DNA of 9,864 nucleotides from an uncultured Mycoplasmatota bacterium (GTDB lineage: Bacteria; Bacillota_I; Bacilli_A; RF39; UBA660). Within the stretch, counting starts at the first letter, position 1. Each line of letters starts with the position of its first letter. Shown here one piece after another: positions 1 through 5,782 of the stretch. The stretch covers positions 1 to 9,864 of the forward strand of contig CAMLYN010000031.1 of the NCBI GenBank assembly GCA_946491675.1, in the 5' to 3' direction. The translations under genes and the position numbers were made by a program. A model generated the notes under the pieces. It ran no database searches, had not been told where the DNA came from, and saw only the letters and a list, made by a program, of their open reading frames with translations.

Positions 1-311
1 CTTTTATTTTATCATGTCCTTATTTTTTTTGTCTAATTTATTATAACCTATCCAACATATAACTTTCCTCATTTAACCACTTACTTTACCACATAAAGTT
101 ACGGGTATCTTTTGGACTTTAGTTTGTTGTGCAACCTTATCCGTTTATGTAGCCTTATAGTAAGTTTCTGTTCGTTGGTTCATGATTTTGTTCCACACTT
201 CCTTTAGTCCCAACATCACTGTTGATGCGTTGTGCTTCCCTAATACTTCGCAGATACCGACGTGTATAGTGGACTTTCACCACCTAGCTATATGCCATGC
301 ACGGCACACAC
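1..311 (-). mobile_element. 5' part of a bacterial class C group II intron (partial)
   Basis: Read on the minus strand, the block begins with GTGTGCC followed by a pairing GGC, the typical class C intron start (5' end at 309, or 311 with the extra GT). It continues with landmarks of domain I recalled from the Oceanobacillus iheyensis intron: the hairpin GGTGGTGAAAGTCCACTAT (266-284), a GAACAGAAAC segment (164-173), a TGCACAACAAA...AAGTCC segment (114-132), and GAGGAAAG followed by TTATATG (56-70). It is clearly richer in G+C than the surrounding genes, as expected for a structured RNA acquired by transfer. No reverse transcriptase ORF is present; it would lie beyond the left edge if the copy is complete. 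Class assignment is by eye and memory, not by a covariance model. Confidence 0.72.
2..55. repeat. 54-bp inverted repeat, left copy
   Basis: Positions 2-55 are a perfect reverse complement of 9811-9864, with no mismatch over 54 bp; the flanking inner sequences do not match. Read outward on the minus strand, this copy directly follows sequence that looks like group II intron domain I (56-311). The inner end can form a hairpin with intron sequence at 56-70, so the repeat may be interior intron sequence. It may instead be the edge of some other multicopy element, or an assembly seed shared by both contig ends. The identity is certain; the origin is not. Confidence 0.85.
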
Positions 312-334
312 AAAAATGAGCCCAAAATGGGCTC
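312..334 (-). terminator. Rho-independent terminator used as intron target
   Basis: GAGCCC (318-323) and GGGCTC (329-334) form a perfect 6-bp GC-rich stem around a 5-nt loop. On the minus strand it is followed by ATTTTTG, then by the intron 5' end. No gene ends just upstream on that strand (the nearest stop is at 525), so it probably belongs to the ancestral element end. Class C introns are known to insert just downstream of such hairpins. Confidence 0.7.
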
Positions 335-376
335 TTCAGGGGGTCCGAAAAAAAGCCTTATCCACCTTTATACAAC

Positions 377-489
377 CCTTATTTTTCCTTATTTTTCGGT
401 ACTTTTCATTATTTAAGTTTACATAGGTTTATGACTAATCGTGCAACTAATGTGCAACTAAAATTTTTGAGGGTCTTTTATGCAACTAA
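377..489. repeat. Cluster of short direct repeats, recombinase-arm-like
   Basis: A tandem 10-mer CCTTATTTTT occurs twice back to back (377-386 and 387-396). The motif TGCAACTAA occurs three times in the same orientation: two extended copies at 441-450 and 452-461, and a third at 481-489. Repeated short motifs like these are typical of arm-type binding sites of tyrosine recombinases near element ends. No integrase gene is in view, so this reading is inference. Positions 335-524 contain no supportable ORF. Confidence 0.4.
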
Positions 490-491
490 AA

Positions 492-523
492 TTAAAATTA
501 TAAACATCAAATTTATGATGTTT
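492..523 (-). terminator. Terminator of the 126-aa gene
   Basis: AAACATCA (502-509) pairs with TGATGTTT (516-523) across a 6-nt loop, an 8-bp stem lying 1 nt past the stop codon at 525. On the minus strand the tail is TATAATTTT, moderately T-rich. It could work on either strand, but only the minus strand has a gene to terminate. Confidence 0.6.
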
Positions 524-524
524 T

Positions 525-905
525 TTATTTGAATTTGATATCATTAAAAATATATAAACACTTACAAGCATGACAAATATATCCTAAAATATCGTATCCT
601 TCAATATACTTTCCGTCACCTTTATATAAATGCACATCAATTGAATTACAAATACAACATTTTTCTTTAAAATCTAATTGTCCTAAATTAACCCTATCTA
701 CCTTATATTCATTTTCTATATTTATTATTTCGTTTAAATCTATGTAGTTGTTTTCATTTTCAACAACTCTTCTAATATAACAATTACCACCATCAACTGC
801 TAATTGATGACATTTACACCATTTTAAATCATGTACTGATAAAGACTTAATAATTTCATTACAATTATTACATCTTGCTCTATTAATCACTATAATGCTT
901 TTCAT
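525..905 (-). CDS. 126-aa Cys-rich protein, zinc-ribbon-like (DUF7695-type N-terminus)
   Basis: This is a small soluble protein of unknown function with two clusters of paired cysteines. The first is C12-x2-C15 with C30-x-C32, followed by an AVDGGNCYIRR segment (36-46). The second is C83-x2-C86 with C111-x2-C114. The first half resembles small 'CxxC...CxCG...xVDGGxxYxRR' proteins annotated as DUF7695 (from memory). The spacing suggests two zinc-binding ribbons, perhaps for protein or nucleic-acid contact. The ATG at 905 is preceded by AAAGGAGAA at good spacing, its own promoter (926-953) and a hairpin terminator, so it is a stand-alone transcription unit. No signal peptide or membrane segment is seen. 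Such proteins are common cargo of mobile elements, but no function is assigned. Confidence 0.8.
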   Translation of the reverse strand: MKSIIVINRARCNNCNEIIKSLSVHDLKWCKCHQLAVDGGNCYIRRVVENENNYIDLNEIINIENEYKVDRVNLGQLDFKEKCCICNSIDVHLYKGDGKYIEGYDILGYICHACKCLYIFNDIKFK

Positions 906-925
906 TAGACTTCTCCTTTTATTGC

Positions 926-953
926 ACTATAGCATAAAAATAATAAAAATCAA
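926..953 (-). promoter_or_regulatory. Promoter of the 126-aa gene
   Basis: On the minus strand, -35 TTGATT (948-953) is followed by 16 nt and -10 TATAGT (926-931). A TGC directly before the -10 makes it an extended -10 box. The RBS AAAGGAG follows closely, giving a short leader. Confidence 0.65.
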
Positions 954-1000
954 AATCATCAAAACATAATTATTAGAAACTTTATCAACTTAATTTCAAT

Positions 1001-1028
1001 AAAAAATAGTAGAAAAATGAATCTACTA
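1001..1028 (-). terminator. Terminator after the 110-aa membrane protein gene
   Basis: TAGTAGA (1007-1013) and TCTACTA (1022-1028) form a 7-bp stem with an 8-nt loop. On the minus strand it is followed by TTTTTT. It lies about 25 nt past the stop codon at 1053 and separates this unit from the 126-aa gene. Confidence 0.75.
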
Positions 1029-1052
1029 ATTTCTATGAATTATATCATTTTA

Positions 1053-1385
1053 TTAATATGTAATCCGTTTATTGATATGTTTAACTACTAAATATAAAGT
1101 AATAATTACTAAAAAAATAATTGATATAAACAATCTATACCTAATAATAAATTTAATAAGGTATATAATAGTGCAACAACCAAACCATAATAAAAATAAA
1201 ACTATGGCTCTAATTGTCCAATGTAGAAATGAACCAAACTCTCCTCTTACACCAATATCACCAACTACCTTGAAAGCTATTTTAAAAGCAATACCGCCAA
1301 GAAAAAACATTATAATATAATTTGCAAAATAGTTGTCAAATATAGTTAAAGGAGAAGTTAATAGTTCAAAAAGTATTTTATTCAA
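1053..1385 (-). CDS. 110-aa membrane protein, function unknown
   Basis: A small hydrophobic protein with about three predicted membrane segments, near residues 20-40, 57-80 and 84-102. A short polar hinge between the first two (GDIGVRGEFGS, 42-52) may lie outside the bilayer. The C-terminus is basic (KHINKR), suggesting a cytoplasmic end. The start is TTG at 1383-1385, chosen because AAAGGAGAAG lies at proper distance upstream. It lies 30 nt after the 73-aa gene and probably shares its transcript, ending at the 1001-1028 terminator. No family is recognised and no toxin, holin or transporter motif is visible. The complementary strand has an open frame here (1072-1320), but it lacks a convincing RBS. 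Confidence 0.75.
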   Translation of the reverse strand: MNKILFELLTSPLTIFDNYFANYIIMFFLGGIAFKIAFKVVGDIGVRGEFGSFLHWTIRAIVLFLLWFGCCTIIYLIKFIIRYRLFISIIFLVIITLYLVVKHINKRITY

Positions 1386-1415
1386 ACTTCTTCTCCTTTC
1401 TTTTAACAGAATAAA

Positions 1416-1637
1416 TTATCCTCTATGCGCTTTAGAACAGCAATGTGCACATCCATCGATTTTATATTCAGGATGTTTAATTTTTGCATAATTGACTGCG
1501 TCTATTTCATTGTTAAATGAACCAAGCAATTCAAAATTATATCCTGATTTATACATATAATAGTAATAACAAGATTCTTTATGAACTTCATGATCCCCAT
1601 TTGATTGAGCATTCAAATTTAAATAATAATTTGTCAC
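1416..1637 (-). CDS. 73-aa conserved His/Cys-rich small protein
   Basis: The start is GTG at 1637, chosen because GAGGTGA (1643-1648) lies 5 nt upstream; an ATG at 1709 would start inside the promoter dyad. The protein opens with NLNAQSNGDHEVHKESC (residues 7-23), has a central LGSF...DAVNYAKI helix-like stretch, and ends GCAHCCSKAHRG (62-73). I recognise this pattern from many small 'hypothetical' proteins of mobile elements in diverse bacteria: NAQ-x-NGDHEVH at the N-terminus and GC-x2-C-x4-H at the C-terminus. The His and Cys residues (H16, H19, C23, C63, C66/C67, H71) could bind a metal, but no function is known to me. The downstream partner is the 110-aa membrane protein. Confidence 0.85.
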   Translation of the reverse strand: MTNYYLNLNAQSNGDHEVHKESCYYYYMYKSGYNFELLGSFNNEIDAVNYAKIKHPEYKIDGCAHCCSKAHRG

Positions 1638-1688
1638 ATTTTCACCTCTTTCTCGAGGCTTTTTTTTTGCAACTTTTTTAAACTTATG

Positions 1689-1737
1689 ATATAATATTTC
1701 TGCTATCAAATATTATATTTGTTTATGGGGTGTGCAA
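1689..1737 (-). promoter_or_regulatory. Promoter of the 73-aa gene with an 11-bp dyad
   Basis: On the minus strand, -35 TTGCAC (1732-1737) is followed by 16 nt and -10 TAATAT (1710-1715). A perfect inverted repeat, ATATAATATTT (1689-1699) and AAATATTATAT (1708-1718) with an 8-nt centre, spans the -10 and the likely start of transcription, where a repressor would sit. Its pure A/T content means it could partly be chance. Confidence 0.5.
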
Positions 1738-1781
1738 ATGCCTCTTTTTTTTGGACTTACGTTAACCAAACTGCCAATCTT

Positions 1782-2522
1782 CTAATTAATATTTAAATAT
1801 CCTAAATCTCTTAATCTATTTTCCATCATCTCGTTAGAAACTTGATATATAGAACTAAATTTACATATTAATTCTTTTAGTTCTTTTGAATTTAATTTAT
1901 CTAAAACTGCATTTTGGCTCATAACATCATAATTTTCTAGATATGGAGACAACAATTTTTCAAGTGTTTTTTTAGGTATTAAAATACTTGATGAAAAATA
2001 ATTTGCTTGCCATTCTTGCCAATCTTCTTTAGTAATAAGAAGTTTTTTTTGCTTACTGGTAACAAAATTTCTATTGCAAGTAACCGCTATTTGTTCATTC
2101 GTATTTTCATCAAACAATGACATTTGATTATTGTCAATGTGAAACAAATTAAACTGAGTAACGTAATGTCCTAACTCGTGTCCAAAAGTAAATGTTAAAC
2201 GTTTATCATCATTTTCAACTAATGAAGTATCAATAATAATCGTTTTTTCATTAAAATGATATTTTTCCTTTAAATCATTGTCATAAACATCCAAGTAACC
2301 TTCATTGAATACAAAAGCACCTAATATTTCTGAATTGGAAGAAATTTTTTTATATTCAATACTTAACCCTAATTTTTCAATTAGTACTTCAATAGGTGTG
2401 GGTTGAGCGTTGTGTAAACAATTACCAAAATATTTATTTAAAAGAACTTCTGCTTCCTTTTCAATATCATTTTTACTTAAAATATATAAACCGTTTTTAC
2501 CTTTTCTAAATTTATCAAACAT
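1782..2522 (-). CDS. ImmA/IrrE-family metallo-endopeptidase
   Basis: A 246-aa predicted zinc protease of the ImmA/IrrE (COG2856) type. In ICEs and prophages such enzymes cut the partner repressor and so derepress the element. The zinc motif HELGH is at residues 115-119, within FTFGHELGHYV, and the downstream acidic ligand is probably in EWQAN (E170). The N-terminal half has the usual mixed sheet/helix run before the motif. The ATG at 2522 is chosen over the GTG at 2531: AGGTG (2530-2534) overlaps the GTG but lies correctly for the ATG. It starts 17 nt after the repressor gene stop, so the two form an operon. Length is normal for the family and all expected catalytic residues appear present, so the protein looks intact. 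The substrate is inferred from context only. Confidence 0.92.
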   Translation of the reverse strand: MFDKFRKGKNGLYILSKNDIEKEAEVLLNKYFGNCLHNAQPTPIEVLIEKLGLSIEYKKISSNSEILGAFVFNEGYLDVYDNDLKEKYHFNEKTIIIDTSLVENDDKRLTFTFGHELGHYVTQFNLFHIDNNQMSLFDENTNEQIAVTCNRNFVTSKQKKLLITKEDWQEWQANYFSSSILIPKKTLEKLLSPYLENYDVMSQNAVLDKLNSKELKELICKFSSIYQVSNEMMENRLRDLGYLNIN

Positions 2523-2539
2523 ATTTATCACCTGAAATA

Positions 2540-2920
2540 TTATTTGTCCATATTATTAATTATTTTTTTCCAATCTTCATCAGTCAAATTACTTTCCTTA
2601 GCTTTTCTCAATGCCACACTAGCCAATGGTGTTTGACCGATATAACTTGTGATATCATTAGACATATGTCCTCTATCAATTAAGTCCTTATCAGCTAACA
2701 TCACAAGTTTTTCTCTCTCATCTTCACTTAATTCTAAGTAAGTAGCCATCTGATCAATTAAATTCTTATATTTATCTTCTTTTGAATTGGGTGCCATTTT
2801 ATGCCCTGATTCAATATCGGATAAATAAGACACCGATATTTCAAGATCTTTAGCCATCTTCCTAAGAGTAATATTTTTTTCCAATCTTCTTTCTTTTAAG
2901 TAATTACTAAATTCACTCAT
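2540..2920 (-). CDS. XRE/cro-C1 family transcriptional repressor (ImmR-like)
   Basis: A 126-aa DNA-binding protein with an N-terminal helix-turn-helix (roughly residues 8-65); the recognition region is LRKMAKDLEISVSYLSDIES (19-38). The C-terminal part (about 70-126) is helical and probably mediates dimerisation or contact with the protease. The ATG at 2920 is preceded by AAAGGGTGA at good spacing. An open frame continues upstream to 3001, but those codons overlap the promoter and operators and have no RBS, so the longer start is rejected. Followed by an ImmA-type protease, the pair matches the ImmR-ImmA switch of ICEBs1 and related elements. Autoregulation is suggested by two inverted 20-bp sites in its own promoter. 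Confidence 0.92.
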   Translation of the reverse strand: MSEFSNYLKERRLEKNITLRKMAKDLEISVSYLSDIESGHKMAPNSKEDKYKNLIDQMATYLELSEDEREKLVMLADKDLIDRGHMSNDITSYIGQTPLASVALRKAKESNLTDEDWKKIINNMDK

Positions 2921-2938
2921 ATTTTCACCCTTTATATT

Positions 2939-3001
2939 TGTTCTCATATGTGATAACACAATCACTAAAGAAATATTATCACAAGTGCGAACACAAGTCA
3001 A
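2939..3001 (-). promoter_or_regulatory. Repressor promoter with two inverted operator-like sites
   Basis: On the minus strand, -35 TTGACT (2996-3001), a 17-nt spacer and -10 TAATAT (2973-2978) form a good sigma-A promoter. Two related 20-mers lie in opposite orientation: minus-strand TGTTCGCACTTGTGATAATA (2974-2993) and plus-strand TGTTCTCATATGTGATAACA (2939-2958). They match at 16 of 20 positions and are 15 nt apart. The first covers the region between -35 and -10, the second the early transcript. This fits autorepression by the XRE protein encoded just downstream. Confidence 0.75.
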
Positions 3002-3020
3002 TAGTTTTTTTTAATAAATA

Positions 3021-3060
3021 AAAAAAGACCTAGACTCCGTTAAAAGAGCCTAGGTTTTTA
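3021..3060 (-). terminator. Strong terminator overlapping the end of the VirD4 remnant
   Basis: ACCTAGACTC (3028-3037) and GAGCCTAGGT (3046-3055) form a 10-bp stem with one G-U pair and an 8-nt loop; the minus-strand tail is CTTTTTT. The stop codon (3030-3032) lies inside the stem, so the last codons double as the terminator. The plus-strand side also has TTTTT, so it may work both ways. It isolates the repressor promoter from upstream transcription. Confidence 0.85.
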
Positions 3061-4436
3061 AAATGTATATTTATAATTTGTTTATTTTTAGTATTTTCAA
3101 ATTCTATATGATATTTTTCTGAATATTCAGAACATAGTTTCAATATATTCTCATTACTTAATAGCTTAGGTGATACTATATTCATAACTGTATTAAAGTT
3201 AATGGTATTATAATTAACTTCATATATTACATCTTTATAAATTTCCGAGATTGCTTTATCAATATCTTCAAACAATAATTTATCTTGTTCAATTTTATCT
3301 TTCATAAAGGAATCATCTACTTTATCTATCATTTTACTTTTTTTCTTCTTATTATATTTAATATCTTCAACTGTAAAATACGTATAATTTAGATTTTTAA
3401 AACTATCAACTTTTCTATTTATCATTCCTTTTTGATAGCAGCTAAATTTGGTGTAAAGAATCGTATCTCTAAATATAGGATATCCAATTATAGGAAAGAT
3501 AATCATTTTATAATGAAGTTGTTTTACTTCTTCTGGAGTTAATAAATCTCTAGCCATTAATGAAGTTGACCTATTACCATCATATTTATTTAAACTAATT
3601 GATTGACTTAAACTATTAGCTTCTATAGTTTTCTTTCCTAGCCTTTTACTTATTGCTTCAGCAGTATCTTGGGTATTAGTTTTTAAATAAACAAGTCCAC
3701 AATTATCTAATATAATTTGTGCTACTTCTTTACCATAAACATTATCCAGTTGAGCAAATGATTGGATAAAAAAATGAAATCTCATTCCCCTACTTCTTGC
3801 AACTGATACAATTGCTTCAATATCTGCAAGTGGTGGACAATTAGCAAATTCATCTAATATCCAATCAATTTGATATTTTAACTTCTTATCTTCTCTACTG
3901 TTAGCAAGTTTAACTAATTCTCTATATAGTAAACCAACTATAACTGTAATTAAAGTATAGTATGTTTTATCTTCATCAGGAACAATTACATACAAAACTG
4001 TAGGTTTCTTTCCAAGTAAATCAAAGTCAAAATCCGAACTAGAAGTAACATTAGCTACATTAACATCATCAAACAAGTTCATTTTAGATCCAAATACACT
4101 AGTAATACTTTTATAAGTATTTTCACTAGCAGTTATTACTGATGTTAAACTATCTTTTGATTTACTACCATATTCTCTTGTCTCTAAATACAATTTAAAC
4201 TTATCAAAATTTCTATTATCCATAGAACTGTTTTGAAATTTTCTTATACTAGTCATCGTTATTTGATTTCTTTTAATATGTTTTAATTTATATTCTTCTA
4301 AAAAAAGCCAATTAATCCCTCTAATAACTGTTTAGCTGAATTATTCCAGAAAGGATTATTAGTATATTTCACAAGACAATTAATATACATTTTACAATTT
4401 AATTTTTTAATAAATCTTCTTTATCTTTTAAACAAA
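3030..4436 (-). pseudogene. VirD4/TraG-type conjugative coupling protein, truncated and frameshifted
   Basis: The 408-codon open part (ATG at 4256) matches the C-terminal half of type IV coupling ATPases. It has Walker B WILDEFANCPPL (132-143), the ARSRGMRFHFFIQSFAQL segment (153-170) and LLTPEEV. The Walker A domain and membrane anchor, normally upstream, are missing. The ATG has no RBS. In the adjoining minus-strand frame, upstream DNA encodes NNPFWNNSAKQLLEGLIGFF, the conserved start of this region. Adding one base in the T7 run (plus-strand A7 at 4300-4306) joins it in frame through LEEYKLKHIKRNQIT to the ATG. Farther up, a KDKEDLLK-like piece in yet another frame suggests a second lesion. 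Homology stops near 4436, next to the 78-aa ORF. The gene is very unlikely to support transfer. A sequencing error in the A-run would remove one lesion, not the missing N-terminus. Confidence 0.85.
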
Positions 4437-4443
4437 TGCTTAA

Positions 4444-4680
4444 CTATTCATATAATCTAAATAAATCCATATCTAATTTTTCTTGCTCTTCTTCCCATTT
4501 TTTGTATTTTTTCTTAAAAATTTTAGATGACTCTTCTTTATAATGGTTTTTAGCTATTTGTTCATGACACTCGATTTGTGTCAAAGTCATTTTAATACTA
4601 AGTTCTGCCATTTCCAAACAAGTTTTATATAAATTTGAAAAACCAATTGCAAACTTCTCTTCTTTGCTTTTTTTATTCAA
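4444..4680 (-). CDS. 78-aa charged ORF, doubtful
   Basis: The ORF encodes a Lys/Glu-rich, probably helical protein ending KKWEEEQEKLDMDLFRLYE. The only start near the N-terminus is TTG (4678-4680), with no Shine-Dalgarno sequence. The McrC terminator lies just upstream, and no promoter is visible between them. It may be a remnant of another element gene cut when the restriction module was joined here, or a poorly expressed small gene. No family is recognised. The amino-acid make-up is protein-like rather than random, which is the main reason to keep it. Confidence 0.4.
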   Translation of the reverse strand: MNKKSKEEKFAIGFSNLYKTCLEMAELSIKMTLTQIECHEQIAKNHYKEESSKIFKKKYKKWEEEQEKLDMDLFRLYE

Positions 4681-4700
4681 TATTTTTTTAGCACAATAAA

Positions 4701-4721
4701 AAAACTAGTATAAACTAGTCC
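4701..4721 (-). terminator. Terminator of the restriction module
   Basis: ACTAGT (4704-4709) and ACTAGT (4714-4719), each self-complementary, form a 6-bp stem with a 4-nt loop. G-U pairs may extend it, and the minus-strand tail is TTTTTTTATT. It starts right at the mcrC-like stop codon (4721-4723). Confidence 0.75.
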
Positions 4722-5782
4722 TAAAAATTATCTTTAATAAATGTCTCTGCAATATTATTTAAACTTTCTTTAATATCATCCCAATTTCTATTTAAATCCA
4801 ATGTTCGTACCATTATTTTGTGGCCATTCAATATTTCCATTAAAGAAAATGGAGGCTCATTAATAGTTTGAGCATACAATAACAAGCCATAAACTTTATT
4901 TTCTTTATATGGATCTTGATTATCAACATAAGTTATAATTTGATATAAATTATTATTACTTATTGTTTTGCAACCTGGATTTATATAATTTTCTCTCAAA
5001 ATTTTACTATAGAATTTAGCATCTATAATTAACATTTTATTATTATATTCTAATGTTATGTCAGTTTTCATCATTGGAATATTACTACTCATTGGTTTAT
5101 CAGTTAAATATAATCTTTTAGATCTTGCATTTAATTTTGGATAATGTTTTCTATAATATGCTTTAATAAAATTCTCATATATAGCGCTTACTTTACTGTC
5201 ATCTAAAAATTCTTTAAATTTATTGTTACCTTTTTTTTCACTAACAATTAGGCCATTCAATATCAATTTGCATAAATCAACAACAAATTTGTGTGACAAA
5301 TTATTTCTATTAAATCTTATAAATTCCCAATTAATCGTTCTAATTTCCAGTATATTAACATTTGAAAAATATATATTCAATTTTTTTAATTCATCTTTAG
5401 TGGATTGACCAATTTTATTAGATTTTAATAGATAAAAAATTGTTGTTTTGATAACTTGATTTAACAAACAATTTTCATCATATTGATCATGTTCACATAT
5501 AAATTTCTTTTTTATTATTGAATTGTTTCTTATACTTTCATTAATGTTAATTTTCCCTCTTATAATATTTAATTCCTCTTTAAATTCATTATAATCTTTA
5601 TACATTCCTTTTTTTATTTGCTTTTTTAATAGCATACATAATAAAAGCGAAAATAAATTATAAATATTGTCAAAAGCTTCACTTCCAAGTGAAGCCTCTT
5701 CTTTTTCGTTTAAAAGCTCGCCATAAAATGAATAACAAAGCATATAATAAATATTTTTTACTTTATTGTCTACATTAATCAT
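4721..5782 (-). CDS. McrC-like PD-(D/E)xK nuclease subunit (LlaJI.R2-like)
   Basis: A 353-aa predicted endonuclease subunit that assembles with the McrB-like NTPase encoded just upstream and makes the DNA cut. The C-terminal half holds the PD-(D/E)xK core: an upstream acidic YENF (202-205), MKTDITLEY with D241, IIDAKFY with D254 and K256, and NLYQIITYV (278-286), typical of McrC nucleases. The N-terminal half is the helical region that in McrC docks onto the McrB ring. The ATG at 5782 overlaps the mcrB-like gene by 8 nt (ATGATTAA), so translation is probably coupled; the RBS is weak (GGATGGGG). All expected catalytic residues are present. Together with two C5 methyltransferases, this fits the second restriction subunit of LlaJI/BsuMI-type systems better than a classical methylation-dependent McrC. 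Confidence 0.9.
   Translation of the reverse strand: MINVDNKVKNIYYMLCYSFYGELLNEKEEASLGSEAFDNIYNLFSLLLCMLLKKQIKKGMYKDYNEFKEELNIIRGKININESIRNNSIIKKKFICEHDQYDENCLLNQVIKTTIFYLLKSNKIGQSTKDELKKLNIYFSNVNILEIRTINWEFIRFNRNNLSHKFVVDLCKLILNGLIVSEKKGNNKFKEFLDDSKVSAIYENFIKAYYRKHYPKLNARSKRLYLTDKPMSSNIPMMKTDITLEYNNKMLIIDAKFYSKILRENYINPGCKTISNNNLYQIITYVDNQDPYKENKVYGLLLYAQTINEPPFSLMEILNGHKIMVRTLDLNRNWDDIKESLNNIAETFIKDNF

Noticed and set aside
1072..1320. Plus-strand 82-codon ORF opposite the membrane protein
   Set aside because: It is the complement of a better-supported minus-strand gene, with no convincing RBS or promoter; other plus-strand ORFs opposite the restriction genes were rejected for the same reason.
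1645..1658. Hairpin CCTC/GAGG hiding the RBS of the 73-aa gene
   Set aside because: Only four base pairs; too weak to call a riboregulator. It contains a CTCGAG word, taken as chance.
1638..1709. Longer start for the 73-aa protein at 1709
   Set aside because: It lies inside the promoter dyad and adds a basic stretch not typical of the family; GTG at 1637 has a well-placed GAGGTGA.
2921..3001. Longer N-terminus of the XRE repressor starting at 3001
   Set aside because: The extra 27 codons cover the promoter and operator sites and have no RBS; ATG at 2920 has a good RBS and starts a normal HTH domain.
3658..3667. Third copy of TCAGCAGTAT as a regulatory site
   Set aside because: It lies inside the VirD4 remnant coding sequence with no promoter nearby. 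It is kept only as a note for the recognition-site hypothesis.
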